From DATAOG01 sp963753685 (lineage in GTDB: Bacteria; Pseudomonadota; Alphaproteobacteria; Geminicoccales; Geminicoccaceae): a stretch of 64,000 nt of DNA. Location of the stretch: contig CAVWDE010000020.1 of assembly GCA_963753685.1 (NCBI GenBank), positions 1-64,000 of the forward strand, in the 5' to 3' direction. Positions 10,954 to 21,183 of this stretch are shown piece after piece. The translations under genes were made by a program, and so were the position numbers. Every line of letters begins with the position of its first letter. Position 1 is the first letter of the stretch. A model generated the notes under the pieces. The model searched no databases. It saw only the letters and a list, made by a program, of their open reading frames with translations, and was not told the DNA's origin.

Positions 10954-13019
10954 ATGCCGAAGCTGACCGTCGACGGGGTGCAGATCGAGGTTCCGCCCGG
11001 CTCCACGGTGCTGCAGGCGTGCGAGGCGGCCGGCCGGGAGATCCCGGTGTTCTGCTTCCACCCCGGCTCAACATCGCCGGCAACTGCCGGATGTGCCTGG
11101 TCGAGATGGAAAAATCGCCCAAGCCCATCGCGTCGTGCGCGATGCCGGCGGGCGAGGGCATGGTGATCAAGACCGACACGGCGCTGGTCCACAAGGCGCG
11201 CAAGGGCGTGCTCGAGATGCTGTTGATCAACCACCCGCTCGATTGCCCGATCTGCGATCAGGGCGGCGAGTGCGATCTGCAGGACCTGACGCTCTTCTAC
11301 GGACCCGACCATTCGCGCTTCAAGGAGAACAAGCGGACCGTCACCGACAAGGAGCTCGGGCCCCTGATCTCGACCCACATGACCCGCTGCATCCATTGCA
11401 CGCGCTGCATCCGCTTTCTCACCGAGGTCGCCGGGCTCGAGGAGCTGGGGGCGACCGGCCGCGGCGAGCACATGGAGATCGGCACCTGGATCGAGCGCGC
11501 GGTGATGTCCGAGCTGCAGGGCAACACCATCGACATCTGCCCGGTCGGCGCGCTCAACTCCAAGCCCTACGAATACCGGGCGCGCTCGTGGGAATTGCGC
11601 AAGACCGAATCGATCGACGTCCTGGACGCGGTCGGCTGCAACATCCGGGTCGACGCGCGCGGCTCCGAGGTCATGCGGATCGTGCCGCGCCTGCACGAGG
11701 ACATCAACGAGGAGTGGATCTCCGACAAGACCCGCTTTGCCTATGATGGCCTGAAGAAGCGCCGGCTCGACGTGCCGATGGTCCGGCGCGGCGGCAAGCT
11801 GCAGCCCGCGACCTGGCGCGAGGCCTTCGGCGCCATCCGCGAGCGCCTCGAGGGCACTGGGCGGCGATCAGATCGGGGCGATCGTCGGCGACCTCGTCGA
11901 CTGCGAGGCGATGGTCGTCCTCAAGGACCTGATGGCAGCCCTGGAATCGCCCAACCTCGACTGCCGGCAGAGCGGCGCCCGGATCGACCCCAAGGCGCGC
12001 TGCGGCTATCTCTTCAACACCACGATCGCCGGCATCGAGCAGGCCGACCTTTGCCTTTTGATCGGCACCAATCCGCGCTTCGAGGCCTCGCTGGTCAACG
12101 CCCGCCTGCGCAAGCGCTGGCGCCAGGGCGGCTTCACGGTCGCCCGGATCGGCGCGGTCGGCGACCTCACCTATCCGGTCCAGGAGCTCGGCGCCGGCCC
12201 GCAGACCCTGGCAGCACTCGCTGACGGCAGCCACGACTTCGCGGCGCGCCTCGAAGCAGGCCGAGCGGCCGATGCTGATCCTCGGCCAAGGCGCGCTCCG
12301 GCGCGGCGAGGGCGCGGCCATCCTCGCAGCCGCGCGCGAAATCGTCGAGCGCTTCGGCTTGGTCAAGGAGGGCTGGAACGGCTTCAACGTCCTGCATACC
12401 GCGGCCGCCCGGGTCGGCGGCCTCGATCTCGGCCTGGTCCCGGGCAAGGGCGGCCTGGACGTCGCCGGGATGCTGCAGGCGGCCGCCAAGGGTGCGCTTC
12501 AGGTCCTGTTCCTGCTCGGTGCCGACGAGATCGACCTGGACGCGAGCGGCGATGCGTTCGTGGTCTACCAGGGCCACCACGGCGATCGCGGCGCGCGGCG
12601 GGCCGACGTGATCCTGCCGGGCGCCGCCTATACCGAGAAGAACGCGACCTACGTCAACACCGAGGGCCGGCCGCAGCGGGCGCGGCTCGCGGTCTTCCCG
12701 CCGGGCGAGGCGCGGGAGGACTGGAAGATCCTGCGCGCGCTCTCCGAGGCGCTCGGGTGCACGCTGCCGCTCGACACGCTCGGCCAGGTGCGCGCCCGCA
12801 TGGTCGAGATCGCCCCCCAGCTCGCCGAGCCGGACGTGATCCAGCCGGCACCCTGGCGGGCGTTCGGCCGCAAGGGCAAGCTCGAAGGCGCGCCGTTCGC
12901 GAGCCCGATCATCGGACTTCTACCGGACCGATCCGATCTCGCGCGCTCCCGTGATCATGGCCGAGTGCAGCGCCTGCACACTCCGAGTCCCCGAGGCCGC
13001 GACCGGCACCCATGGATAG
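10954..13019 (+). CDS. nuoG: NADH-quinone oxidoreductase subunit G (four frame breaks)
   Basis: 75 kDa subunit that conducts electrons through clusters N1b, N4 and N5. Ligand motifs are all present: the N-terminal ferredoxin fold with IAGNCRMCLVEMEKSP, HPLDCPICDQGGECDLQD, RCIHCTRCIRF and DICPVGAL, then a molybdopterin-type domain. Four breaks are needed to read it through: a missing C in CCCC at 11061-11064 (FHP-RLNIAGNC), an extra G at 11859-11861, an extra base at 12252-12255 (KQAERPMLIL), and an extra G at about 12914 (DFYRTDPISRAPVIMAECSA). The final stop TAG 13017-13019 overlaps the proposed nuoH start. Conserved residues on both sides of each break argue for sequence errors. Confidence 0.88.
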
Positions 13020-14021
13020 CTCTGGACCGGCTACGCCTGGCCCACGATCTGGATCGTGATGCAGATCGTGGTGGTGATCGTGCCGCTGCTGCTGGCGGTC
13101 GCCTATCTGACCTACGCCGAGCGCAAGGTGATCGCCGCCATGCAGCTCCGCCAGGGGCCGATGGTGGTGGGGCCGCTCGGCCTTTTGCAGCCGATCGCCG
13201 ACGGCCTGAAGCTCCTGGTCAAGGAGACCGTGATCCCGAGCGGCGCCAACAAGGTCGTGTTCATCGCCGCACCCATGATCACCTTCGTGCTCGCCCTGAT
13301 CGGCTGGGCGGTGATCCCGTTCGGCGATGGCCTCGTGATCGCCGACATCAACGTCGGCGTGCTCTACCTGTTCGCGATCTCCTCGCTCGGCGTCTACGGC
13401 ATCATCATGGCCGGCTGGGCCAGCAATTCACGCTACGCCTTCCTGGGCGCGCTGCGCTCGGCCGCGCAGATGGTCTCCTACGAGATCTCGATCGGCCTGA
13501 TCATCATCAACGTCCTGATCACGGTCGGCTCGCTCAATCTGTCGGCGATCGTGCGCGCGCAGGCGGGCCTCTGGTTCTTCATCCCGCATTTCCCGATGTT
13601 CGTGATCTTCATCGCCTCGATCCTGGCCGAGACCAACCGTCACCCGTTCGATCTGCCCGAGGCCGAGGCCGAGCTGGTGTCCGGCTACAACGTCGAATAT
13701 TCGGCGATGACCTTCGCGCTGTTCTTCCTCGGCGAATACGCCAACATGATCCTGATGAGCGCCATCTGCTCGATCCTGTTCCTGGGCGGCTGGCTGCCGC
13801 CGTTCCACTTCGCGCCCTTCACCTGGATCCCGGGGCCGATCTGGCTGATCGCCAAGATCTGCCTGATCCTGTTCGTGTTCATCTGGGCGCGCGCGACTTT
13901 GCCGCGCTACCGCTACGATCAGCTGATGCGCCTCGGCTGGAAGGTGTTCCTGCCGGCCTCCCTGCTCTGGGTCGTGCTGACCTCGGGCTTCCTGGTCGCG
14001 ACCGGCAACCTGCCGCACTGA
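13012..14021 (+). CDS. nuoH: NADH-quinone oxidoreductase subunit H (frame break at the start)
   Basis: Membrane subunit that completes the quinone chamber; about 336 aa with eight hydrophobic helices. The body reads cleanly from GTG 13056: VAYLTYAERKVIAAMQLRQGP, LQPIADGLKLLVKE, ETNRHPFDLPEAEAELVSGY. The family normally has about 15 more residues. Those are found just upstream if one base is missing at about 13018-13021: ATG 13012 then gives MDSLWTGYAWPTIWIV, the usual alphaproteobacterial N-terminus. I therefore place the start at 13012; if the sequence is exact, GTG 13056 or ATG 13059 would have to serve. Confidence 0.9.
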
Positions 14022-14039
14022 GCGCCGGAGAGAGACCCC

Positions 14040-14528
14040 ATGGCCTGGCTCGACCGCACCGCGCGCACGCTGCTCTGGCAGGAGCTGGTCTCGGGCTTCG
14101 CGCTGACCTTCCGCTACATGTTCAAGCGCAGCGTGACCCTGAATTACCCCTACGAGAAGGGGCCGCTCAGCCCGCGCTTTCGCGGCGAGCATGCGCTGCG
14201 GCGCTACCCGAACGGCGAGGAGCGCTGCATCGCCTGCAAGCTGTGCGAGGCGATCTGCCCGGCGCAGGCGATCACGATCGAGTCCGAGCCGCGCCCGGAC
14301 GGCTCGCGCCGCACCACCCGCTACGACATCGACATGGTGAAGTGCATCTACTGCGGCATGTGCGAGGAATCCTGCCCGGTCGACGCGATCGTCCAGGGGC
14401 CGAACTTCGAGTTCGCGACCGAGACCCGGGCCGAGCTGTTCTACAACAAGGAAAAGCTGCTCGCGAACGGCGAGCGTTGGGAGCGCGAGATCGCGGCCAA
14501 CCTTGTCGCCGACGCCCCTTACCGCTAA
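14040..14528 (+). CDS. nuoI: NADH-quinone oxidoreductase subunit I
   Basis: Ferredoxin-like subunit with clusters N6a and N6b, which pass electrons to NuoB; 162 aa. Two classic CxxCxxCxxxCP motifs are visible: CIACKLCEAICPAQAI (about residues 63-78) and CIYCGMCEESCPVDAI (about 102-117). The N-terminal amphipathic helix that holds it to the membrane arm is present (LVSGFALTFRYMFKRSVTLNYPYEKGP). It lies 18 bp after nuoH. Confidence 0.97.
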   Translation: MAWLDRTARTLLWQELVSGFALTFRYMFKRSVTLNYPYEKGPLSPRFRGEHALRRYPNGEERCIACKLCEAICPAQAITIESEPRPDGSRRTTRYDIDMVKCIYCGMCEESCPVDAIVQGPNFEFATETRAELFYNKEKLLANGERWEREIAANLVADAPYR

Positions 14529-14571
14529 ACCCTAGGGCGGCCGGACCGAGGGGGCCGGCGCCGAGGATGTC

Positions 14572-15183
14572 ATGACGCTTGCGCTCCTGGTCTTCTATCT
14601 GCTTGCGGCGGTCGCGCTGGCGGCCGGCGTCATGGTCATCTCGGCGCGCAACCCGGTGCACTCGGTCCTGTTCCTGATCCTCGCCTTCTTCAACACCGCC
14701 GGCCTGTTCGTGCTGATCGGCGCCGAGTTCCTGGCGATGGTCCTGGTCGTGGTCTACGTCGGCGCGGTGGCCGTGCTGTTCCTGTTCGTGGTCATGATGC
14801 TCGACATCAACTTCGTCCGCCTGCGCGAGGGTTTTCTCCAGTATCTGCCGATCGGGGCGCTGATCGGCCTGGTGCTGCTGGTCGAGCTGATCCTGGTGCT
14901 CGGCAGCTGGGGGCTCTCGGCCGACGCGACCCAGGGCATGGCGGCGCAGCCGGTGCCGGCCGAGGTCAGCAATATCGAGGCCTTGGGCAACCTGTTCTAC
15001 ACCGACTATTTCTACCTGTTCCAGGCGGCGGGCCTGATCCTTCTGGTCGCGATCATCGGCGCGATCACGCTCACGCTCCGCCACAAGCCGGATGCGCGCC
15101 GCCAGAGCATCGCCTGCCAGGTCCACCGCCGGCGCGAGGAGACGGTCGAGCTGCGCAAGGTCCAGCCCGGGAGCGGCATCTGA
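14572..15183 (+). CDS. nuoJ: NADH-quinone oxidoreductase subunit J
   Basis: Membrane-arm subunit with five hydrophobic helices; 203 aa. The conserved third helix is seen in LAMVLVVVYVGAVAVLFLFVVMML, where the VYVGAVAVLFLF segment is diagnostic for the family. The C-terminus after the last helix is basic (RHKPDARRQSIACQVHRRREE). Its TGA overlaps the nuoK ATG by one base, a tight coupling common in nuo operons. Confidence 0.96.
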   Translation: MTLALLVFYLLAAVALAAGVMVISARNPVHSVLFLILAFFNTAGLFVLIGAEFLAMVLVVVYVGAVAVLFLFVVMMLDINFVRLREGFLQYLPIGALIGLVLLVELILVLGSWGLSADATQGMAAQPVPAEVSNIEALGNLFYTDYFYLFQAAGLILLVAIIGAITLTLRHKPDARRQSIACQVHRRREETVELRKVQPGSGI

Positions 15184-15491
15184 TGGCGATCCCGCTCGGC
15201 CACTATCTGACGGTCGCCGCGATCCTGTTCACGCTCGGCATCTTCGGCATCTTCCTCAACCGCAAGAACGTGATCATCATCTTGATGTCGATCGAGCTGA
15301 TGCTGCTGGCGATCAACCTCAACTTCGTCGCGTTCTCGGCCTATCTGGGCGACCTCGCGGGCCAGGTGTTCGCGATGTTCGTGCTCACGGTCGCGGCCGC
15401 CGAGGCGGCGATCGGGCTCGCGATCCTGGTGGTCTACTTCCGCAACCGCGGCAGCATCGAGGTTGAGGACATCAACCTCATGCGGGGCTGA
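15183..15491 (+). CDS. nuoK: NADH-quinone oxidoreductase subunit K
   Basis: Small antiporter-like membrane subunit with three helices; 102 aa, normal. The two buried glutamates required for proton transfer are present, in LMSIELMLLAINLNF and TVAAAEAAIGLAIL. The C-terminus VEDINLMRG is typical. The ATG overlaps the stop of nuoJ by one base. Confidence 0.97.
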   Translation: MAIPLGHYLTVAAILFTLGIFGIFLNRKNVIIILMSIELMLLAINLNFVAFSAYLGDLAGQVFAMFVLTVAAAEAAIGLAILVVYFRNRGSIEVEDINLMRG

Positions 15492-15495
15492 GGCG

Positions 15496-17415
15496 ATGTT
15501 CGCGGCCCTCGTGGTCTTCCTGCCGCTGCTGGGTGCTGTGATCGCCGGCCTGTTCGGCCGCGCGATCGGCGATCGCGCCGCCCAGCTCGTGACCTGCGGC
15601 GGGCTGATCCTGGCGGCGCTCTGCTCCTGGATCGTGCTCGGCGAGGTGGTCGAAGGCGCGCCGTTCAAGGTCGAGCTGTTCCGCTGGGTGCACTCCGGGA
15701 CCTTCGAGGCCGACTGGGCGCTGCGGGTCGACGTGCTGAGCGCGGTCATGATGTTCACGGTCTCGACCGTGTCCGCGATCATCCACGTCTACTCGATCGG
15801 CTACATGGCGCACGATCCGGGCATCCCGCGCTTCATGAGCTACCTGTCGCTGTTCACCTTCTTCATGCTGGCGCTGGTGACCTCGGACAACTTCCTGCAG
15901 CTGTTCTTTGGCTGGGAGGGGGTGGGCCTGCTCTCGTACCTTTTGATCGGCTTCTGGTACACGCGGCCCTCGGCGGCTGCCGCCGCGATCAAGGCGTTCC
16001 TGGTCAACCGGGTCGGCGACTTCGGCTTCGTGCTCGGGATCGCCGCGGTCTACCTCGTGTTCGATTCGGTCGAGTTCGACACCGTGTTCGGCAACGCCGG
16101 CAAGTTCGCCAACACCAACCTTCTGGTGTTCGGCCACAGCTTCGACACGCTGACCGTGATCTGCCTCTTGCTGTTCGTCGGCGCCATGGGCAAGTCCGCG
16201 CAGCTCGGCCTGCACACCTGGCTGCCCGACGCCATGGAGGGCCCGACCCCGGTCTCCGCGCTGATCCACGCCGCGACCATGGTGACCGCCGGCGTGTTCC
16301 TGGTCGCCCGCTGCTCGCCGCTCTTCGAGCACAGCACCACCGCACTCGGCTTCGTCGCCTTCATCGGCGCCTCAACCGCGCTGTTCGCCGCCACCATCGG
16401 TCTGGTCCAGAACGACATCAAGCGGGTGATCGCCTATTCGACCTGCTCGCAGCTCGGCTACATGTTCTTCGCCTGCGGCGTCTCGGCCTATTCCGCCGGC
16501 ATCTTCCACCTCTACACCCACGCCTTCTTCAAAGCACTCCTGTTCCTGGGCGCGGGCTCGGTGATCCACGCCATGTCGGACGAGCAGGACATGCGCAAGA
16601 TGGGCGGCATCTGGCGCCAGATCCCGATCACCTACGCGGTCATGTGGGTGGGCTCTTTGGCACTTGCGGGGCTGCCGTTCTTCTCCGGCTACTTCTCCAA
16701 GGACCTGATCCTGGAGTCGGCCTGGGCCGCCCAGGGGCCGTTCGCACACTACGCCTTCTGGCTCGGCACGATCGCGGCCGCGCTGACCGGGTTCTACTCC
16801 TGGCGGCTCCTGTTCCTCACGTTCCATGGGCGCCCGCGGGCGGCGCCCGAGGTCATGGCGCACGTCCACGAGAGCCCGAAGGTCATGACCATCCCCTTGA
16901 TCCTGCTGGCACTCGGCGCGACCTTCGGCGGCATGCTCGGCCTGCCTATGGTCGACCCCTCGGGCGCCTTCTGGAAGGGCTCGATCGCGGTCCTGGCGGA
17001 GCCCTCGGTGATCGAGGAGGCCCATCAGGTGCCGTTCCTGATCAAGGTCCTGCCGCTGGTCATGGGCCTGATCGGGATCGGCCTCGCCTGGCTCATGTAC
17101 ATCCGCGAGCCCGACCTGCCGGCGCGCCTGGCTGCCACCTTCGGCGGCCTCTACCGGTTCCTGCTCAACAAGTGGTATTTCGACGAGCTGTACGACTTCC
17201 TGTTCGTCGAGCCGGCCAAGCGGCTGGGCTACGGCCTCTGGCAGATGGTCGACATCGGCGTGATCGACAATTTCGGCCCCGACGGCGTCGCCGCGAGCGC
17301 CTTGACCGTGGCGCGGCGCGCGGTCCGCCTGCAGACCGGCTACCTCTACCACTACGCATTTGCCATGCTGATCGGGGTCGCGGCCCTGGTCACCTGGTAT
17401 CTGTTCGTGCTCTGA
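15496..17415 (+). CDS. nuoL: NADH-quinone oxidoreductase subunit L
   Basis: Distal antiporter-like proton-pumping subunit; 639 aa. Markers include FFGWEGVGLLSYLLIGFW, the Mrp-type lysine/histidine helices (GKSAQLGLHTWLPDAMEGPTPVSALIHAATMV), VIAYSTCSQLGYMFFACG, and the long lateral helix region near the C-terminus before LNKWYFDELYDFLFV. ATG 15496 is chosen over upstream in-frame codons, which overlap nuoK and add no conserved residues. Confidence 0.97.
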   Translation: MFAALVVFLPLLGAVIAGLFGRAIGDRAAQLVTCGGLILAALCSWIVLGEVVEGAPFKVELFRWVHSGTFEADWALRVDVLSAVMMFTVSTVSAIIHVYSIGYMAHDPGIPRFMSYLSLFTFFMLALVTSDNFLQLFFGWEGVGLLSYLLIGFWYTRPSAAAAAIKAFLVNRVGDFGFVLGIAAVYLVFDSVEFDTVFGNAGKFANTNLLVFGHSFDTLTVICLLLFVGAMGKSAQLGLHTWLPDAMEGPTPVSALIHAATMVTAGVFLVARCSPLFEHSTTALGFVAFIGASTALFAATIGLVQNDIKRVIAYSTCSQLGYMFFACGVSAYSAGIFHLYTHAFFKALLFLGAGSVIHAMSDEQDMRKMGGIWRQIPITYAVMWVGSLALAGLPFFSGYFSKDLILESAWAAQGPFAHYAFWLGTIAAALTGFYSWRLLFLTFHGRPRAAPEVMAHVHESPKVMTIPLILLALGATFGGMLGLPMVDPSGAFWKGSIAVLAEPSVIEEAHQVPFLIKVLPLVMGLIGIGLAWLMYIREPDLPARLAATFGGLYRFLLNKWYFDELYDFLFVEPAKRLGYGLWQMVDIGVIDNFGPDGVAASALTVARRAVRLQTGYLYHYAFAMLIGVAALVTWYLFVL

Positions 17416-17427
17416 GCGGATGCCGCC

Positions 17428-18942
17428 ATGAGCGACTGGCCGCTGCTCTCCCTGGTGATCTTCCTGCCGCTCGCCGGCGCCGGGTTCATCCTCCTGATCC
17501 GCGGCGAGCCCGAGGTCGTGGCGCAGAACGCGCGCAGCGTGGCCCTCTGGACCGCGAGCATCACCTTCCTGTTGTCGCTCCTGATCTGGGGCAACTTCGA
17601 CTCCTCCAGCGCCGAGTTTCAGCTGGTCGAGAAAGTCGACTGGTTCGCGGGCTTCGATATCAGCTACCACGTCGGCATCGATGGCATCTCGCTGTTCCTG
17701 GTGCTCCTGTCGACCCTCATCACGCTCGTCTGCGTGCTCGCCTCCTGGCAATCGATCCAGTATCGCGTCAAAGAGTACATGGTCGCCTTCCTGGTCATGG
17801 AGACCTTCATGGTCGGGGTGTTCTGCGCCCTCGACCTCGTGCTCTTCTATCTGTTCTTCGAGGGCATTCTGATCCCGATGTTCCTGATCATCGGCATCTG
17901 GGGTGGGCCGCGCCGGATCTATTCCGCGTTCAAGTTCTTCCTGTACACGCTGGCCGGATCGGTTTTGTTCCTGATCGCGGTCCTGGTCATGTATCTCAAG
18001 GCCGGCACGACCGACATGCCGACCCTGATGAGCGCGCATTTCGACCCGACGCTGCAGAAGTGGCTCTGGCTTGCGATGTTCGCCTCGTTCGCGGTCAAGG
18101 TGCCGATGTGGCCATTCCACACCTGGTTGCCGGACGCCCATGTCGAGGCGCCGACCGCGGGCTCGGTGGTGCTGGCCGGCATCCTGCTCAAGCTCGGCGG
18201 CTACGGCTATCTCCGGTTTTCGCTGCCGATGCTGCCGGATGCCTCGATCTTCTTCACGCCGCTCGTCTACACCCTCTCGATCGTTGCGATCGTCTATACG
18301 TCGCTGGTGGCGCTCATGCAGAGCGACATGAAGAAGCTGATCGCCTACTCATCGGTCGCCCACATGGGCATCGTCACGATCGGCATCTTCACCCTCAACC
18401 CGCTCGGTATCCAGGGCTCGATCGTGCAGATGCTGAGCCACGGCCTGGTCTCGGGCGCGCTCTTCATGTGCGTGGGCGTCGTCTACGACCGCATCCACTC
18501 CAGAGAGATCGCGAGCTACGGCGGCCTCGCCGAGCGCATGCCCGCCTACGCCACCCTCTTCATGCTGTTCATGCTGGCCTCGGTCGGCCTGCCCGGGACC
18601 TCGGGCTTCGTCGGCGAGATCCTGGTGATCATCGGCGTGTTCCAGGTCGACAGCTGGGTCGCCGCCCTCGCCGCGACCGGCATGATCCTGGGCGCCGCCT
18701 ACATGCTCTGGATGTATCGCCGGGTAATCTTCGGCGCCCTGCTCCAGGACCATCTGCGGACGATCCGCGATCTGCGCCTGCACGAGGTCGCGGCGTTCGC
18801 GCCGCTCGCGATCCTGGTCCTGATCATGGGCATCTATCCGGCCCTGTTCCTGGATCCCATGGCGGCCTCGGTCGATCATCTGCTGGCGCAGGTGGCGGCG
18901 CAGCCGGCGACCCACACGGCCGCCCTGCTGGTCACCCCCTGA
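17428..18942 (+). CDS. nuoM: NADH-quinone oxidoreductase subunit M
   Basis: Second antiporter-like proton-pumping subunit, 504 aa with about 14 hydrophobic helices. Conserved charged helices appear as LDLVLFYLFFEGILIPMFLIIG (essential Glu), FAVKVPMWPFHTWLPDAHVEAPTAGSV (essential Lys) and LIAYSSVAHMGIVTIGIF. The reading frame is clean. It follows nuoL by 12 bp and nuoN starts 19 bp later. Confidence 0.97.
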   Translation: MSDWPLLSLVIFLPLAGAGFILLIRGEPEVVAQNARSVALWTASITFLLSLLIWGNFDSSSAEFQLVEKVDWFAGFDISYHVGIDGISLFLVLLSTLITLVCVLASWQSIQYRVKEYMVAFLVMETFMVGVFCALDLVLFYLFFEGILIPMFLIIGIWGGPRRIYSAFKFFLYTLAGSVLFLIAVLVMYLKAGTTDMPTLMSAHFDPTLQKWLWLAMFASFAVKVPMWPFHTWLPDAHVEAPTAGSVVLAGILLKLGGYGYLRFSLPMLPDASIFFTPLVYTLSIVAIVYTSLVALMQSDMKKLIAYSSVAHMGIVTIGIFTLNPLGIQGSIVQMLSHGLVSGALFMCVGVVYDRIHSREIASYGGLAERMPAYATLFMLFMLASVGLPGTSGFVGEILVIIGVFQVDSWVAALAATGMILGAAYMLWMYRRVIFGALLQDHLRTIRDLRLHEVAAFAPLAILVLIMGIYPALFLDPMAASVDHLLAQVAAQPATHTAALLVTP

Positions 18943-18961
18943 GCCGCGGCCGAGGCTGGAA

Positions 18962-20422
18962 ATGCCCATGTTCGACCTTGCCCCCGCGACCACCGAGATC
19001 TTCCTCACCGCCGCGGCGCTGGCACTCCTGATGGTCGGCGCCTTCCGCGGCCGCGAGCACGAGGCGGACCGGCTGATGACGCTGGCCGCGGTGGTCGTGC
19101 TGATGGTCGGGCTGGTGTTTCTCTTGAGCTTCACCGGCCAGGGGCGGACGGCGACCTTCGGCGGCCAGTTCGTGACCGACCGCTTCGCGGTCTATTTCAA
19201 GGTCCTGGTGCTGGTCGGGGCGGCGGTCTGTCTCAGCATGTCCTCCGAATTCCTGCAGCAGGAGGGCATCGAGCGCTTCGAGTTCCCGGTGCTGGCGCTG
19301 TTCTCGACCGTCGGCATGCTGATGATGATCTCGGCCAACAGCCTGATCGCCCTCTATCTCTCGCTCGAGCTGCAGAGCCTGCCGCTGTACGTGATGACCG
19401 CGTTCCACCGCGATCAGACCCGCTCGACCGAGGCCGGGCTCAAGTATTTCGTGCTCGGCGCGCTCGCCTCGGGCCTCTTGCTGTACGGCTGCTCGCTGGT
19501 CTACGGCTTCACCGGCACGCTGTCCTTCGAGCGCCTGGCCGATCTGCTGCGGCCTGGGCCCGACGGCCAGATGACGATCGGCATCGGGGCGCTGATCGGG
19601 CTCGTGTTCATCGCCGCCGGGCTCGCCTTCAAGATCGCCGCGGTGCCGTTCCACATGTGGACCCCCGACGTCTACGAGGGGGCACCCACGCCGGTCACCG
19701 CGTTCCTGGCGGCAGCACCCAAGGTCGCCGCGATGGGCCTGACCCTGCGCGTGTTCTACGAGCCGTTCGGCCATTGGGCGGCCCAGTGGCAGCAGATCGT
19801 GGTCTTCATCTCGATCGCGTCCATGCTGCTCGGCGCCTTCGCCGCGATCGGCCAGACCAACATCAAGCGCCTGCTCGCCTACAGCGGCATCGGCCACATG
19901 GGCTTCGCGCTCGTGGGCCTCGCCGCCGGCACCTCCCAGGGCGCCTACAGCGTGCTGGTCTACATGGCGATCTATCTGGTCATGATCGTGGGCACCTTCG
20001 GCTGCGTCCTGGTCATGCGCCGGCACGGCGCCGCGGTCGAGGCGATCGACGATCTGGCCGGGCTCGGGAGCCGTCAGCCGCTGCTGGCGGCGGCGCTCGC
20101 GGTGTTCATGTTCTCCTTGGCCGGGATTCCGCCGCTCGCCGGCTTCTTCGGCAAGCTGTACGTGTTCCTGGCCGCGATCCAGGCAGGCCTCGTGCCGCTC
20201 GCCGTGATCGGCGTGCTCGCGAGCGTGGTCGGCGCCTACTATTATCTGCGGATCGTCAAGGTGATGTATTTCGACGAGGCGCGCGAGGCCTTCGACCAGC
20301 CGATCGGCCGTGAGTTCGCGATCGTGGTCGGGGTCGCCGCGGTCCTGAACGTCGTGTTCTGCGTGGATCCGAGCCCGTTGCTGAGCCAGGCCCAGGCCGC
20401 CGCGGCGGCGCTGTTGTCGTGA
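18962..20422 (+). CDS. nuoN: NADH-quinone oxidoreductase subunit N
   Basis: Third antiporter-like subunit, 486 aa, and the last structural gene of the nuo operon. Markers are IALYLSLELQSLPLYVMTAF, GLAFKIAAVPFHMWTPDVYEGAPTPV and RLLAYSGIGHMGFALVGLA. A second in-frame ATG lies two codons downstream, so the exact start is uncertain by two residues. The TGA overlaps the GTG start of birA (GTGA), so birA is probably co-transcribed with nuo. Confidence 0.97.
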   Translation: MPMFDLAPATTEIFLTAAALALLMVGAFRGREHEADRLMTLAAVVVLMVGLVFLLSFTGQGRTATFGGQFVTDRFAVYFKVLVLVGAAVCLSMSSEFLQQEGIERFEFPVLALFSTVGMLMMISANSLIALYLSLELQSLPLYVMTAFHRDQTRSTEAGLKYFVLGALASGLLLYGCSLVYGFTGTLSFERLADLLRPGPDGQMTIGIGALIGLVFIAAGLAFKIAAVPFHMWTPDVYEGAPTPVTAFLAAAPKVAAMGLTLRVFYEPFGHWAAQWQQIVVFISIASMLLGAFAAIGQTNIKRLLAYSGIGHMGFALVGLAAGTSQGAYSVLVYMAIYLVMIVGTFGCVLVMRRHGAAVEAIDDLAGLGSRQPLLAAALAVFMFSLAGIPPLAGFFGKLYVFLAAIQAGLVPLAVIGVLASVVGAYYYLRIVKVMYFDEAREAFDQPIGREFAIVVGVAAVLNVVFCVDPSPLLSQAQAAAAALLS

Positions 20423-21181
20423 CCGCCGAGGTCCGGCTGCCGGGCGGCTTCGTCCTGCACGATCACGCCCGGCTCGCCAGCACCAACGACGAGGCGCTCC
20501 GGCTGGCGATCGGCCGGGGCGCCCGCCCGTCTCGTGGTCGTGGCCGGCGAGCAGACCCGTGGCCGTGGTCGCCACGGCCGGGCCTGGGCTTCGCCAGCCG
20601 GCAACCTCTACGCATCGGTCATGCTCCGCCCGGACTGCGCCATGGCGGTCGCGGCGCAGCTCTCCCTGGTCGCCGGGCTGGCGCTGGGCGAGGCGCTGGT
20701 CGGGCTCGGCCCGGCGGACCTCGATCTGGCGCTGAAATGGCCAAACGACGTCCTGATCGGCGGCGCCAAGACTGCGGGCGTGCTGCTCGAGGGCACCAGC
20801 CACGCCGACGGCCGTGCCGAGTTCGTGGTCATCGGCACCGGCGTCAACGTCGTGAGTTTCCCCGACGACACGGCCTATCCGGCCACCTGCCTCGCGCGCG
20901 CAGGGTTTTCGGCGCTGACGCCACGGCAGGTGCTCGACGCCTACCTCCGTGAGCTGGATCGCTGGCTCGGCCGCTGGCAGAGCGCCGGCTTCGGCGTCGT
21001 CCGCCAGGCCTGGCTCGTGCGCGGCTTCGGCCTGGGGGGCGACATCCGGCTCCGGCTGGCGCAGGGCGAGCTGCGCGGTCGCTTCCTCGACCTGACCGAA
21101 ACCGGCGCCCTGCTGGTCGAGCAGGCGGGCGGCCGCCGGCGCGAGATCGCGGCCGGCGAAGTCCTCGATCTGGCCCCTTAG
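20419..21181 (+). CDS. birA: Biotin--[acetyl-CoA-carboxylase] ligase (one frame break)
   Basis: Activates biotin with ATP and attaches it to carboxylase lysines. There is no N-terminal helix-turn-helix, so it lacks the repressor domain of the E. coli protein. The start reads VTAEVRLPGGFVLHDHARLASTNDEA. After a one-base insertion at about 20521-20530 the protein continues with VVVAGEQTRGRGRHGRAW (the biotinyl-AMP loop), LKWPNDVLIGGAKTAGVL, GTGVNV and a C-terminal SH3-like domain (GRFLDLTETGALLVEQAGG). It overlaps nuoN by four bases and precedes coaX by two; birA-coaX pairing after nuoN is usual in Alphaproteobacteria. Confidence 0.9.
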
Positions 21182-21183
21182 CG

